A DNA stretch of 64,000 bases from Bugula neritina (taxonomy: Eukaryota; Bryozoa; Gymnolaemata; Cheilostomatida; Bugulidae), in NCBI GenBank assembly GCA_964035545.1, contig OZ037772.1, positions 2,076,001 through 2,140,000 of the forward strand. The letters run 5' to 3'. The notes under the pieces were generated by a model. That model made no database searches. It worked only from the letters and a program-made list of their open reading frames with translations, and was not told the origin of the DNA. Positions 54,101 through 64,000 of this stretch are shown here, in pieces (position 1 is the stretch's first letter; each line of letters opens with the position of its first letter). The translations under genes were made by a program, and so were the position numbers.

Positions 54101-57100
54101 CTGTATGAGATGTGATATGAGGACTGGCTGTAAGGATAAGACAGGTATTTACTTGCTGTTTCTATTTCTGTAGAAAGAAACTGAGAAATATTACAAGAAC
54201 CTGTTATTTATTATTTTATTATCAAAGTGAGTTATGTAACAGTAAAAGAGGAAGTCAGTTTGTCAGCATTAAGGTTTGTGTGAGACAGAAGTGGATAGTG
54301 CAGGAGTTTGTATTCTCACTGTTATGTTGAATATTTAGTATATTTCATCCTTCAAGTGTCTGTTTCCTTGATAAGATGGTATAGGCATAGCTTTAACTCA
54401 GTTGTGTCCCACCTTTTTTATAAATGTTTTCTATTAAGTTTCCGCCTCTTTGATAAAATTGTAATTTCATTTATAAAGAAAATCTTGGACAGGTTGTTTT
54501 CCTAATAATTCATTGAGTGTAGAAAAAAGCACTTTGTATTTGACATGGACCAGTGTCTGCCGCAACTTCAGTTCAGCTTTGAAAGCATTGATGCTGCTAT
54601 TAAAAGCAGTTAGTTGATGATTATAATCATTCATTTTAGGTTCAAAGTTTTTAGTACAACAATTATATCTACTAGGTATGCAATAAGTAGTTTATGGAGA
54701 TCAGATTGACTCACTGCAAAAACTTGCTGTTGGTTTTTACTTTCAAGAAACTTTTTAACCTCCATTCGTAGTAGGAGGGGTAGCAGCTAGGGTAGAAAAG
54801 GAAAAGGCACTTTGTGTTTGGCATGGACCAGTGTCTACCACAACTTGAGTTTAGTTATAGTTATACATATACATGTAACCTGAAAAACAAGGCAAGAGCT
54901 CAAAGAGCTGGTAAACTGTGTGAATTTTTAGAAATGAAACCCCTGAAAAGCCCAAATTCCCTGCAAGGGGAATCCCCCAAGGTTGGGAGCCACTGCTCTA
55001 ACGTTTTCAATTATATTATTCCAAGTGCAGTGATTAATGAGCTAACCTGTGAAATATTTCTAGTCCAACCAACTGTCTAGTTATTACATAGTATGTGTAT
55101 AGTGATACATCATCTACCTGTAGGTACAGGTAGTAGGTGTAGAATAAGTACAATGTCATATCTAAAAATGCTTTTATGAATAGTGTGATTTTATGTATAC
55201 AGAGGAGACAGTAGCATCCCATGACTTGGCATCTTTGAGTGATTTGTCTTGTGAGTTACGAGAAAGTCTGACTGGTGGAATAGAGACTCTGTCTGAGAAA
55301 GTTGCAGAGTTGAATGACATCTCAAAGGATGCCTGGAAAGAACTGAGTAAAATAGAAGATGAAGTGAAGAAGATGGTTGCCAGAGTGAACGCTGTGGCTG
55401 ATGCTCAGGTATGCTGACATGGTGATGTCATTGGATGTATTTCTGGTTGACTGAAATTAGGTTTTGCATTTGGTCTTTGAGTTGTAAATAGAAATAAATT
55501 TCATTTGCCACTAAAATTAACTGGCCATTAAAGCTTTATCATTCTGTGAACAAGTAGCAGTAGTCATACATCACATGTTACTCAGTGCAGAGGAACCTGT
55601 CAATACAGATGACTCACTCATCCTTCTGCAACTGTCAATCACTCACACAGAGAGGTTGGCTGTCTGAGTGATTGACAGGTGTCAGGAGGAGGAGACTAGT
55701 CACGTGATGTACTAGCTCTCTGCTGTGTATAGAGTGTCACGTGACTGAGTCATTGTCCACTCAGTGGGTGATCTGTCACCTTCATTTCAAGTGTAGAGGT
55801 TGTGAGGTGCAGATGTGGTTATACTGTGTTACTATTTATTAGATAGAAGAGATTAGAAAGAAAGCTACAAACCTGAGGCTAGAAATATATGGATATTTGA
55901 AGAGCTGCACACAGATAGTGGATAATTATAGAATAGAGCTGGCCTTGAGTAAGACAATGGGCAGACAGTCTCTGCTGGACACAGTACAGCATGCAGTTGA
56001 TAAGTTCAATGATGCAGGGATTGTGAGAGACTACAAAGAGATGAGTGAGAAGATGGAAAAGGCTACAGATATTGGTGTAATAGAGAAGTGTGTACTTCCA
56101 GACAGCATCTTGGTACCAACATGTAGGTGGAGTCTATAAATAGTAACACTTACTATAAATAACTTTCTGCTTGTAATCATGTGAGTTGCCTTCATTGAAT
56201 ATTTAAATAGTAGAATAAGTAGATAGAGTTTATTTATTAGAGAATTGAGTTTTGTTCTACTCTCACATTATGAGACATTTCTGCAGTGTTTCAGAGTTTA
56301 TGATGTATAAGTGAGCTGCTAAACTGTGTTATGCTGACTACCTGCTGTCAGTATTAACAAGATATTCTCACTTAGACCTGTGCATCACGTAGCAACTTGT
56401 AGTAACTGCAGACCGCTTGTATTTAAAACATCTTTTAGTTTTAAGTTTGAAAAGCTGTTCCCACCTCCTCAGGTGATGAGATTCTCAAGTTATAGTATTG
56501 TTATTTTGTTGTTGCAGACAGTGAAGACAGTCTGGGACTGAAGTTGCTGCAGCCACCATCTTCTCTCCAGTCTGATGGACTTCCTGTACGTGACTGGTGT
56601 GACTCAGTAAACATCTCAGCTGATGGACATCTCATGTGTCGGACACCAGAAGGTGTAGAAGTAATAAATGGAGACACTCTGGATACTATCAGCTCAGTGA
56701 AACACACCAACACTACAGTGTGGTGGGAGATAATCCAACCTGAAGGGGTGATGGTTGGCAGCTGGTATAACAGAGAGGAGAAAACAGCTGAATTCTCACT
56801 TCTTGATCCGAACTCCTTTGAGAAGACTCGCTCTCTCTTCAAGCATTCAGTAGATAAACCCACTTACTATAGAATAACTCAACACCTCTCACTGCTCTGT
56901 ATTGTAGACAGGAGAGAGAAACAGCTGGTAGTCTGTAACCTAGTTGACAATAAAATACAGAAGTTCCCACTTCCTGAGATGAAGTACCCTGTACCTGTAT
57001 GCATCCTCCCAGACTCAACTCTCCTCATAGGAGACTACACTGCAGATGGTAAAGTGAGAAGATATAAAGTGGAGAACACAACTCTCACTCTAATGTGGGA

Positions 57101-58346
57101 GTTTCCACACATCTCAGGACCAACTGGTATTTCCTTTGATCCAACATCTGAACTGATTCACATCTGTACATGGGAAGGACCTCTCCTCATCCTCTCACTT
57201 GAAGGTAAATACTCTGTTTATTATAGTAAGTTTAGTTATTTTATATATAATTATGTTGTAGTAAATAATATATTTTAATAATTAACAGTAAACAACTTCC
57301 ACTCATAAGATATATTATGATATTGTTAGTATTTATCAACTCACTGATGTTATTTTTAGCTAAAAGTTATGTAATAAAGACTGTAGCATGCTGATAGTAG
57401 ATGTTATATTCTTCATCACATGACTTGTAGCTAATAATAATATTAGTGAATAATACTGCCTCCCTGCAATAAGTTTATTTCCAGCTGCAGTAACATGCAG
57501 GATGTAAGCACAGGTAAAAGTGTATGTTATACTGTATAGGTTTAAGATGTACTCTGTGTAGTGTGCAGTGAGCTCTTAGTAAACTCTCTATTCAGTCTTC
57601 CTTTCCAAGGGTTCACCTGGTAGTGTAGAGGATAGGGACTCCACACTGCTGAGTGAGTTGGTGCTGCAAAGGGTTCAAACCCTCCTATCAGCATGTCTAG
57701 TTAGTATACTATGCAAGTGTTTTACAGTAGTTTTAGAGGTGCTCAGTCTAACAACTGTACAGACTGCCAGCTACACATGAGTTATGAGTTGTAGTTTGAC
57801 TTCAGTCTAGTGCTGCTGTTGTTTTGGTCATCAGATAATTTAAATATAATTTGCTACTTTCTGACTGCCATTACTGAGACTATTGTAATTTGATGATGGC
57901 TGGTAGAGCAGTGTTTGCTGGTGAAACTCAGGTGGCTGTGGTTGGTTCTTGTCATGTATTTAATATGTGATAATGTTGGAGTAGATGCAGTAGTATAGTA
58001 TTAGAAGTAGACATGTGGGTGTGTCCTTGCTGAGAGCCACAGGCTAAGTTTGTGGGTCAAGGTCAATACAGTTGTATAATGAGACACTGTTTTCTGCTAG
58101 AATATTTACTTAATGCATATAACCTGCTTAGTTCCATCTTTAAAGGCAGTCTGTGTGTTTCTCTCAATACACACCAACTGATACAATATGATGCTATTAT
58201 TTACAGGTCAACTGGTGCTTACTGTTCCCAGAGAAAGTCTTGGTGTGAGTAGCTGGGTGAGGGTGAGGGACATTGCTGTGTATAACAGAGACACAGTATT
58301 TCTAGCATGTAGAGATGGTCTGAGGAGATACACAATAAAATACTAA
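51171..58346 (+). CDS. TRIM-like protein: RING, two B-boxes, helical region, C-terminal propeller-like domain
   Basis: Seven exons, all phases consistent: 51,171-51,352, 53,577-53,757, 53,883-54,144, 55,203-55,408, 55,843-56,122, 56,518-57,204, 58,207-58,346; 645 residues. Residues 17-60 form a C3HC4 RING (C17, C20, C35, H37, C40, C43, C57, C60), the ubiquitin-ligase module. C95-H119 is a B-box1-like zinc site; C175-C204 is a B-box2 (CEHHKEE, CSKCHQIFCMRC). Residues about 209-370 are helical, with heptad-like patterns (ETLSEKVAELNDI). The last 270 residues contain repeated beta-blade-like motifs (ISADGHLMC, CILPDSTLLIGDY, GISFDPTSELIHIC, LACRDGLRRYTIK), suggesting an NHL- or WD-type propeller for substrate binding. 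It is probably a cytosolic E3 ligase; family assignment beyond 'TRIM-like' is uncertain. This is the only fully intact multi-exon gene here. Confidence 0.9.
51353..53576. other. First intron of the TRIM-like gene (2.2 kb)
   Basis: It contains a dispersed repeat at 52,018-52,165 that also occurs at 54,858-54,995, ending in GGTTGGGAACCACTG or GGTTGGGAGCCACTG. It also holds a short AT-rich TATATATAC run at 52,936-52,985. No coding exon is seen. Confidence 0.6.
54520..55005 (+). repeat. Dispersed repeat in the third intron of the TRIM-like gene
   Basis: Two diverged sub-copies of one start (GACATGGACCAGTGTCTGCC at 54,542 and GGCATGGACCAGTGTCTACC at 54,820) are followed by a 3' part shared with 52,018-52,165 and, inverted, with 46,790-47,290. 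The nested arrangement suggests an insertion into, or tandem duplication of, an older copy. Remnant coding in the first sub-copy reads QLQFSFESIDAAIKS and stops. Confidence 0.65.
55632..55678. repeat. 14-bp inverted repeat (hairpin) in an intron of the TRIM-like gene
   Basis: CTGTCAATCACTCA at 55,632-55,645 is perfectly complementary to TGAGTGATTGACAG at 55,665-55,678, with a 19-bp loop. Nearby CACGTGA motifs at 55,699 and 55,738 hint at a larger imperfect inverted structure, perhaps a MITE. Confidence 0.7.
57610..57690 (+). repeat. Possible tRNA-derived SINE in the last TRIM-like intron
   Basis: An A-box-like CTGGTAGTGTAGAGG at 57,617 is followed about 55 bp later by a B-box GGTTCAAACCC at 57,672. 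The spacing fits a tRNA-derived promoter. I could not close a full cloverleaf, so a decayed SINE head is more likely than a tRNA gene. Confidence 0.5.
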
Positions 58347-58523
58347 ACTTATCAGCTACAGTTTACTAATAATCAGCTCAGTGAGGTACTGAGAGATAAA
58401 ATGGATAATATTTGTCATCAACATAATTATCTTCATTACAATTCATCAATACACACACTCTGTAATTATAGTTGGATATGAGATGTTTTACTGTATCAAA
58501 TATGTGTTGTTATTTTACCATCT

Positions 58524-58529
58524 AATAAA
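58524..58529 (+). terminator. Polyadenylation signal of the TRIM-like gene
   Basis: AATAAA in the context CTAATAAAGTTTATTTG, 178 bp after the stop codon. Confidence 0.65.
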
Positions 58530-60067
58530 GTTTATTTGTTAGCGAAAATATAGTCTGTTTTCATGCCTCATTAGCTTTAGTTCAAGTTGAGTTCGGTTAG
58601 TAAAAATAATTTTTACTGGAGCAGTAACTGTAAATGACTTGTCTGTGGGAGAATTTATTCACTGAATTGACATGCAAGTGCAAGTAACTCCAACATGACT
58701 AAGCAATTTTATTCCAACCATTCATAATAATAATATACATTCCACTGCTCTGTATACAACAGCATTGAGTAGCCAATCAAATTGTTTCTTGTCATGCAAT
58801 CAGGAATCTGATAAATAATATATAAGGCAATCAACTAGATATAAACACTGTTTTACTCAACACATGAGCTGTCTGTGATACAGCTGCTTTGTAAAATGTT
58901 TGTTAATTTGATTAGTTCAGTTACAGTTTAATTATGACGTATTCCCCATTCACCTGGTAGAAATACCATACAATATGTGCACAGACAAGTTGCAATGACT
59001 CTAACAGAAACTTTCTCAGTAGGTTTCAGTTCATCTTGAATATAGTACAGCTTGTTGTCATTTGGCCTCAATAGTATTGATGATACACTACCTTGTTTGG
59101 CCTCAATAGTATTGATTGTATACTACCTTGTTTGGCCTCAATAGTATTGATGGTAGACTACCTTGTTTGGCCTCATTAGTATTGATGGTAGACTACCTTG
59201 TTTGGCCTCAATAGTCTTGATGGTAGACTACCTTGTTTGGCCTCAATACTATTGATGGTATACTACCTTGTTTGGCCTCAATAGTATTGATGGTAGACTA
59301 CCTTGTTTGGCCTCATTAGTATTGATGGTAGACTACCTTGTTTGGCCTCAATAGTCTTGATGGTAGACTACCTTGTTTGGCCTCAATACTATTGATGGTA
59401 TACTACCTTGTTTGGCCTCGATAGTCTTGATGATACATTACCTTGTTTGGCCTCAATAGTCTTGCTAATATAAGATTAATAGCACAACTTACAAGATTCA
59501 ACTAATTTAAGTTGTGGAAATTTGCATGAATATAACACATATGAAATGTGAAAATAGCATTAAAAGTCAAGCAAGGAATTCACACTTTGACACAATTATA
59601 TACTTTCACTTGAAGGTAAGCTTGATGAACCAATATGAACTGCTCACAGAGTTTAACCACCTGTGTAGGATTTGCACCTACAATATTTAGTTACATCAAA
59701 GCCAAGTGAAAAATCTAACAGTTGATTTATTCTGTTGAAAGTTAAATTATTAACAGTCACTGATTGGCCATCACGATGGCACCATCACACTAGTTGATCT
59801 GCATGCTGCAAAATGCATCATGTCCTCTAGTTGAAGTGTGTGCGTGGAGTTGTCCTTTCGATATAATAACATAATGTACAAAATCTCTACAATATGCCAT
59901 CTGGGATATCTGTATGATAAACTTAACCAATCAACTAGCAGCATCTTGGTTATTCAATGGAATTATCAAACTATTATTTAACTGTAACAATATCCTAGTG
60001 AAACCTCTCAACTGTTCCTCCTATTCACTAATCCTCAAATTATTTTCCTCTACCAAATCAATACATT
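58530..60067. repeat. Intergenic region with a 35-bp minisatellite (59,065-59,465)
   Basis: About eleven copies of a 35-bp unit containing CCTTGTTTGGCCTCAATAGT and ATTGATGGTAGACTA. A two- to four-unit block repeats, which gives a larger period. The surrounding sequence shows no gene; a 97-codon plus-strand frame from 59,914 runs into the CACTA-like element and is not coding. Confidence 0.85.
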
Positions 60068-60809
60068 CACCGGCTTTCCATGGACCGATCTCCATGGAAA
60101 GACGCCAAAGATCGATCTCCGTCGATCTGAGCTGGTCGGTCTGTGGAGCTCGAACTCAGATCGATCTCATGTCAATAAGACCATGGAAAGACGCCAGATC
60201 GATCTGAGAAGTAGAAAAGGACTGCTCGCTACAATGTTGTCTGCTAATAAAAATGATAACTTATTGATAATTACTAAGCAAAGTATTAAATAATTATGAT
60301 AGCCACCTTTTCAGATACCAAAACTTTGACTTTCAGTACAATGATTAAGAAGACTCAATTGTATGCAGTAGAAGGTAAAAAAAATGGGAGAATTTAAATT
60401 GAATTAAAATGACTATTAAAACTTAGTTTCATTAGCTATTTTCTTTGTAATTTTAAGCCTAACAGTCCTGTAAGTTTATTAATAATCTGCAAGACGGCTA
60501 TTAATTTTATATAAGCTGTCAAGCTAAAAAATTAAAATTAATTATTTTAAATTGGCCAAATTACCATACACTGAAAGCTTTGCTGCTTATAGTTTATAGC
60601 TGAAATTAAATTTTAGACTAAGACCATCTTGTTTTCAACAGTAGTAGCTTTAATCACTCAAATAGGTGAACAAATTATACTTTTAAAGTACCCTTCACTT
60701 AAGAGGAGGCAACTTCGCGAGATCGATCTGACACTCTCATGGAAAAACGATCGATCTGAGAAATGTGCTCAGATCGATCTCGCTGAGATCGGTACATAGA
60801 AAGCCCGTG
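60068..60809. mobile_element. CACTA-like non-autonomous DNA transposon, copy 2 (742 bp)
   Basis: The left end is CACCGGCTTTCCATGGACCG and the right end, read inward, CACGGGCTTTCTATGTACCG. A 3-bp ATT repeat flanks both sides (60,065-60,067 and 60,810-60,812). The element is the reverse complement of copy 1 at 5,518-6,294 over its whole length, with modest divergence and a shorter subterminal GATCGATCT block. There is no transposase ORF. Confidence 0.85.
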
Positions 60810-61301
60810 ATTGTGCAGACCACATATTTAATCTCCTCTACATACAGTTTATATTCCAGCTATCAGAGTCATGATTCTACATCACATGAATGTTCTCTAC
60901 TTTAACAAGAGAATAACCAACTATAAAAACCTGCTATAGCACACAATATAGCAACCTGTTATAACATGACACACAGTACATCAATATTCATTCACTACAC
61001 AAAATATCTCAATACACATAACAACTGGAGCTGCTGAAGTTCAATGGCTTATATAAGTTGAATTGAACAAAACACTACGTTGTTCTTCAGCATATCAACT
61101 AGTATGAGTAGTGTGGAGAGATCTTTTATATATATAAAAACTTGTGTTTGAAGGAAATATTAAATTATATTATTCCTCTTAGTATCACATGTGACATGAA
61201 TATCAACTTATAGTTAGTCAGTTACTAGAAGTTTCTTTGTAACAGAAACTAGTCCGGGTTCCTCTGTAGTTCCATCTTCACGAGTCTGGCCTGAGCTGAG
61301 G
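60810..61301. other. AT-rich intergenic sequence, no gene seen
   Basis: No coding or RNA feature is recognised. It lies downstream of the minus-strand C6orf136-like gene. Confidence 0.45.
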
Positions 61302-61609
61302 TCACTGCATGATGACATCATTCACTAGGTTCTTCTTGGTGTCTGGAAATTTTCCACCAGTTACTCCAGTGACTGAAAGTGAAGCACTAATACCAGTGAC
61401 ACGGTCTCATACTCACTTGCTGAGTCATTGTGATTATTAGTTGATGACTTAATGTTTTAGTGAAGTTATAGTTATAGTTAACTTAAAGTCCTACTGATAC
61501 TGATAGCTAATATGCCCCTCAGTCTCATCTTCACTCTCAGTAATTGTAATACTGATAGTAAGACTAACTAACGTCTAATGCTAAGTTCAACTACTAATTA
61601 TTACACTTC

Positions 61610-61650
<41 letters not shown>

Positions 61651-62096
61651 CTAGTAGTAATGAGAGTACCAGTAGTAGTAGTAGTAGCGTTAGTAGTAGT
61701 AGCGGTAGTAGTAATGGGAGTACTAGTAGTAGTAATGGGAGTACTAGTAGTAGTAGCAGTAGTAGTGGTAGTACTAGTAGTAGTAGTAGTAGCAGCAGCA
61801 GCAGCAGCAGCAGTAGCAGCAGTAGTACTAGTAGTAGTAGTAGTAGTAGTGGCAGCAGTAGTAGTAGTAGCAGTAGTAGTAATGAGAGTACCAGTAGTAG
61901 TAGTAGCAGCAGTAGCAGTAGTAGTACTAGTAGTAATGAGAGTACCAGTAGTAGTAGTAGTAGTAGTAGTAGTAGCAGTAGTACTAGTAGTACTAGTAGT
62001 AGTGGTGGTAGTAGTAGTAGTGGTAGTGGTAGTAGTAGTAGTAGTACCAGTAGCAGTACTAGTAGTACCAGTAGCAGTACCAGTAGCAGCAGTAGC

Positions 62097-62139
<43 letters not shown>

Positions 62140-62213
62140 CTAGTAGTAATGAGAGTACCAGTAGTAGTAGTAGCAGCAGTAGCAGTAGTAGTACTAGTAG
62201 TAATGAGAGTACC

Positions 62214-62248
<35 letters not shown>

Positions 62249-63055
62249 CAGTAGTACTAGTAGTAGTGGTGGTAGTAGTAGTAGTGGTAGTGGTAGTAGT
62301 AGTAGTAGTACCAGTAGCAGTACTAGTAGTACCAGTAGCAGTACCAGTAGCAGCAGTAGCAGTAGTAGTAGTAGTAGCAGTAGTAGTAGTAGCAGTAGTA
62401 GTAGTAGTAGTAGTAGTAGTACTAGTAGTGGTAGTACTAGTAGTGGTAGTAGTAGTAGTAGTAGCAGTAGTAGTAGTAGATGGAGGTTACCAATTCTGTC
62501 ACTAAATTAAACCGGCAATAGCTTTCCACACTGGCCGGTCAGCACTTTATCTACATGAAATCCGCACATAAGCCAAAGTTGGGGCTAGCATGTGTCCCTA
62601 GGCTCACTCTCCTAGATGCTACAAATGCTGTCACCGTGTCCACTCTTGCAGGTCAATATACAACCCAACAGGAAACTAAAGACAACAGAACGGGGCTGAC
62701 AAACCAACCAATCAAATTATAAATAAAGAGGAACTCATGACTCACTCTGTCCAGACGGTGTCGGTAGATGAGGCCATTTTTGTTCACCCAAAACGTGTTG
62801 AATCCATCTTTTTTACTACAAAGCAATCATGTGACCATTATCATGTGACCAACTCCATATTATTGCAGAAAGCAGTAGAAAGTGTTAAACTTGCGAAGTG
62901 CAAGTAGCCATGTTGGAGGAATCTACTAGCGGAAAGGGACTCACATGAAGTTTTTCCTCGTCTCCTCCACGAAACCGTCTTTCTTGTTGTACGTGAAGAG
63001 GTTCCACTTCCAGAACATGAGGGCTCTCCACTGGGACACGCCCCTCATTGTCCAC
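61302..63055 (-). CDS. C6orf136-like protein, C-terminal exons (DUF2358-type)
   Basis: Minus-strand exons 62,945-63,055 (WTMRGVSQWRALMFWKWNLF ... FVEETRKNF) and 62,746-62,815 (KKDGFNTFWVNKNGLIYRHR, LDR) join in phase with GTGAGT donors. NTFWVNKNGLIYRHRLDR matches the vertebrate C6orf136 segment (TFYLN..GLI.RHRLDKLMPS in pattern). A likely last exon, 61,302-61,372, reads TGGKFPDTKKNLVNDVIMQ and stop, comparable in place to the family's VKKLLVGALV tail; its entry phase does not fit the previous donor directly, so a small exon may be missed. Family function is poorly known, possibly mitochondrial. The upstream exons lie beyond the window. The AGT array sits between the last exons. Confidence 0.6.
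61606..62480. repeat. AGT trinucleotide array, about 0.87 kb
   Basis: Mostly (AGT)n with AGC, GGT, ACT and ATG variants. A block of roughly 260 bp around 61,875-62,095 is repeated with few changes around 62,140-62,355. It is open for 310 codons of almost pure Ser in one plus frame and 281 codons of Val/Ala in another. The low complexity and location between minus-strand exons argue against coding. Confidence 0.92.
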
Positions 63056-63069
63056 CTGTTGGGAAGTAA

Positions 63070-64000
63070 TATATCATATCTACACTGTAATATATACTCT
63101 CTATACTGTAATATATCCTCTCTACACTGTAATATATCCTCTCTACACTGTAATATATCTTCTCTATACTGTAATATATCCTCTCTACACTGTAATATAT
63201 CCTCTCTACACTGTAATATATACTCTCTATACTGTAATATATCCTCTCTACACTGTAATATATCTTCTCTATACTGTAATATATCCTCTCTATACTGTAA
63301 TATATCCTCTTTACACTGTAATATATCTTCTCTACACTGTAATATATCCTCTCTATACTGTAATATATCCTCTCTACACTGTAATATATCCTCTCTACAC
63401 TGTAATATATCCTCTCTACACTGTAATATATACTCTCTATACTGTAATATATCCTCTCTACACTGTAATATATCTTCTCTATACTGTAATATATCCTCTC
63501 TATACTGTAATATATCCTCTCTACACTGTAATATATCTTCTCTATACTGTAATATATCCTCTCTATACTGTATTATATCCTCTCTATACTGTAATATATC
63601 CTCTCTACACTGTAATATATCCTCTCTACACTGTAATATATCTTCTCTATACTGTAATATATCCTCTCTATACTGTAATATATCCTCTCTACACTGTAAT
63701 ATATCCTCTCTACACTGTAATATATCCTCTCTATACTGTAATATATCCTCTCTATACTGTAATATATCCTCTCTATACTGTATTATATCCTCTCTATACT
63801 GTAATATATACTCTCTATACTGTAATATATCCTCTCTATACTGTAATATATCCTCTCTATACTGTAATATATACTCTCTATACTGTAATATATCCTCTCT
63901 ATACTGTAATATATCCTCTCTATACTGTAATATATCCTCTCTACACTGTAATATATCCTCTCTACACTGTAATATATACTCTCTACACTGTAATATATCC
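63070..64000. repeat. 21-bp minisatellite running off the window
   Basis: At least 44 copies of CTCTCTACACTGTAATATATC, alternating CTATACTG/CTACACTG and TCCTC/TACTC/TCTTC variants. It starts about 15 bp upstream (in gene direction) of the C6orf136-like exon at 63,055, so it occupies that intron. Confidence 0.93.

Noticed and set aside
57610-57690. A functional tRNA gene
   Set aside because: A- and B-box-like motifs are present but the acceptor and anticodon stems do not pair, so a SINE remnant is preferred.
365-60809. One large inverted duplication linking the two ends of the window
   Set aside because: The two inverse homologies (365-605 with 57.9-58.1 kb; 5.5-6.3 kb with 60.1-60.8 kb) are in non-collinear order, and the second is explained by independent transposon insertions with their own target duplications.
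61578-62510. A 310-codon plus-strand frame of almost pure serine
   Set aside because: It is the translation of the AGT array, open also as Val/Ala in another frame, and lies between minus-strand exons.

Overview
This is a metazoan nuclear window. It is AT-rich, its genes are split by GT-AG introns, and it contains a fibrillar-collagen C-propeptide, CLASP, valyl-tRNA synthetase, a RING/B-box protein and a C6orf136-like protein, all fragmented into short exons. The collagen (short Gly-X-Y stretch, Cys-rich N-terminal modules, divergent COLFI domain) suggests an early-branching animal such as a sponge or cnidarian. The sequence alone does not fix the species. No bacterial operons, CRISPR arrays or rRNA genes were seen.

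Layout. 1-5.3 kb is almost entirely minisatellite (19-bp and 11-bp units), preceded by a short inverted copy of an intron found again near 58 kb. 5.4-13.4 kb is a minus-strand valyl-tRNA synthetase gene. Its introns are full of minisatellites and of two CACTA-like non-autonomous transposons; one conserved catalytic exon cannot be found and one splice acceptor looks damaged. 14.4-14.8 kb is a dead LINE fragment. 16,524-24,093 is a complete, young Ty3/gypsy LTR retrotransposon on the minus strand, with a tRNA-Leu primer site, a gag-pol ORF and a third ORF encoding a zinc-finger/coiled-coil protein. 24.7-33.3 kb is a plus-strand fibrillar collagen gene with several broken exon frames and many intronic minisatellites. 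34.5-36.8 kb holds minus-strand coiled-coil exons. 37.3-44.8 kb is a patchwork of duplications: two CLASP C-terminal copies and a truncated second copy of the collagen C-propeptide, plus a TTAA-flanked MITE. 45.3-46.7 kb is a 17-bp minisatellite and 49.9-50.4 kb another LINE fragment.

51.2-58.3 kb is the best-preserved gene. It is a seven-exon TRIM-like gene (RING, two B-boxes, helical region, C-terminal beta-propeller-like region) whose exon phases all agree, giving 645 residues. 59-64 kb contains a 35-bp minisatellite, the second large CACTA-like copy in inverse orientation, the 3' exons of a minus-strand C6orf136-like gene carrying a huge AGT trinucleotide array between its exons, and a 21-bp minisatellite running off the window end.

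The genes do not form a pathway; they are unrelated housekeeping and structural genes. The unifying theme is structural turnover: tandem arrays in most introns, at least four transposon families, and segmental duplications with chimeric junctions. Some disrupted frames may be real pseudogenisation and others may be indel errors in the assembly. The intact TRIM-like gene argues that the sequence is not uniformly poor.
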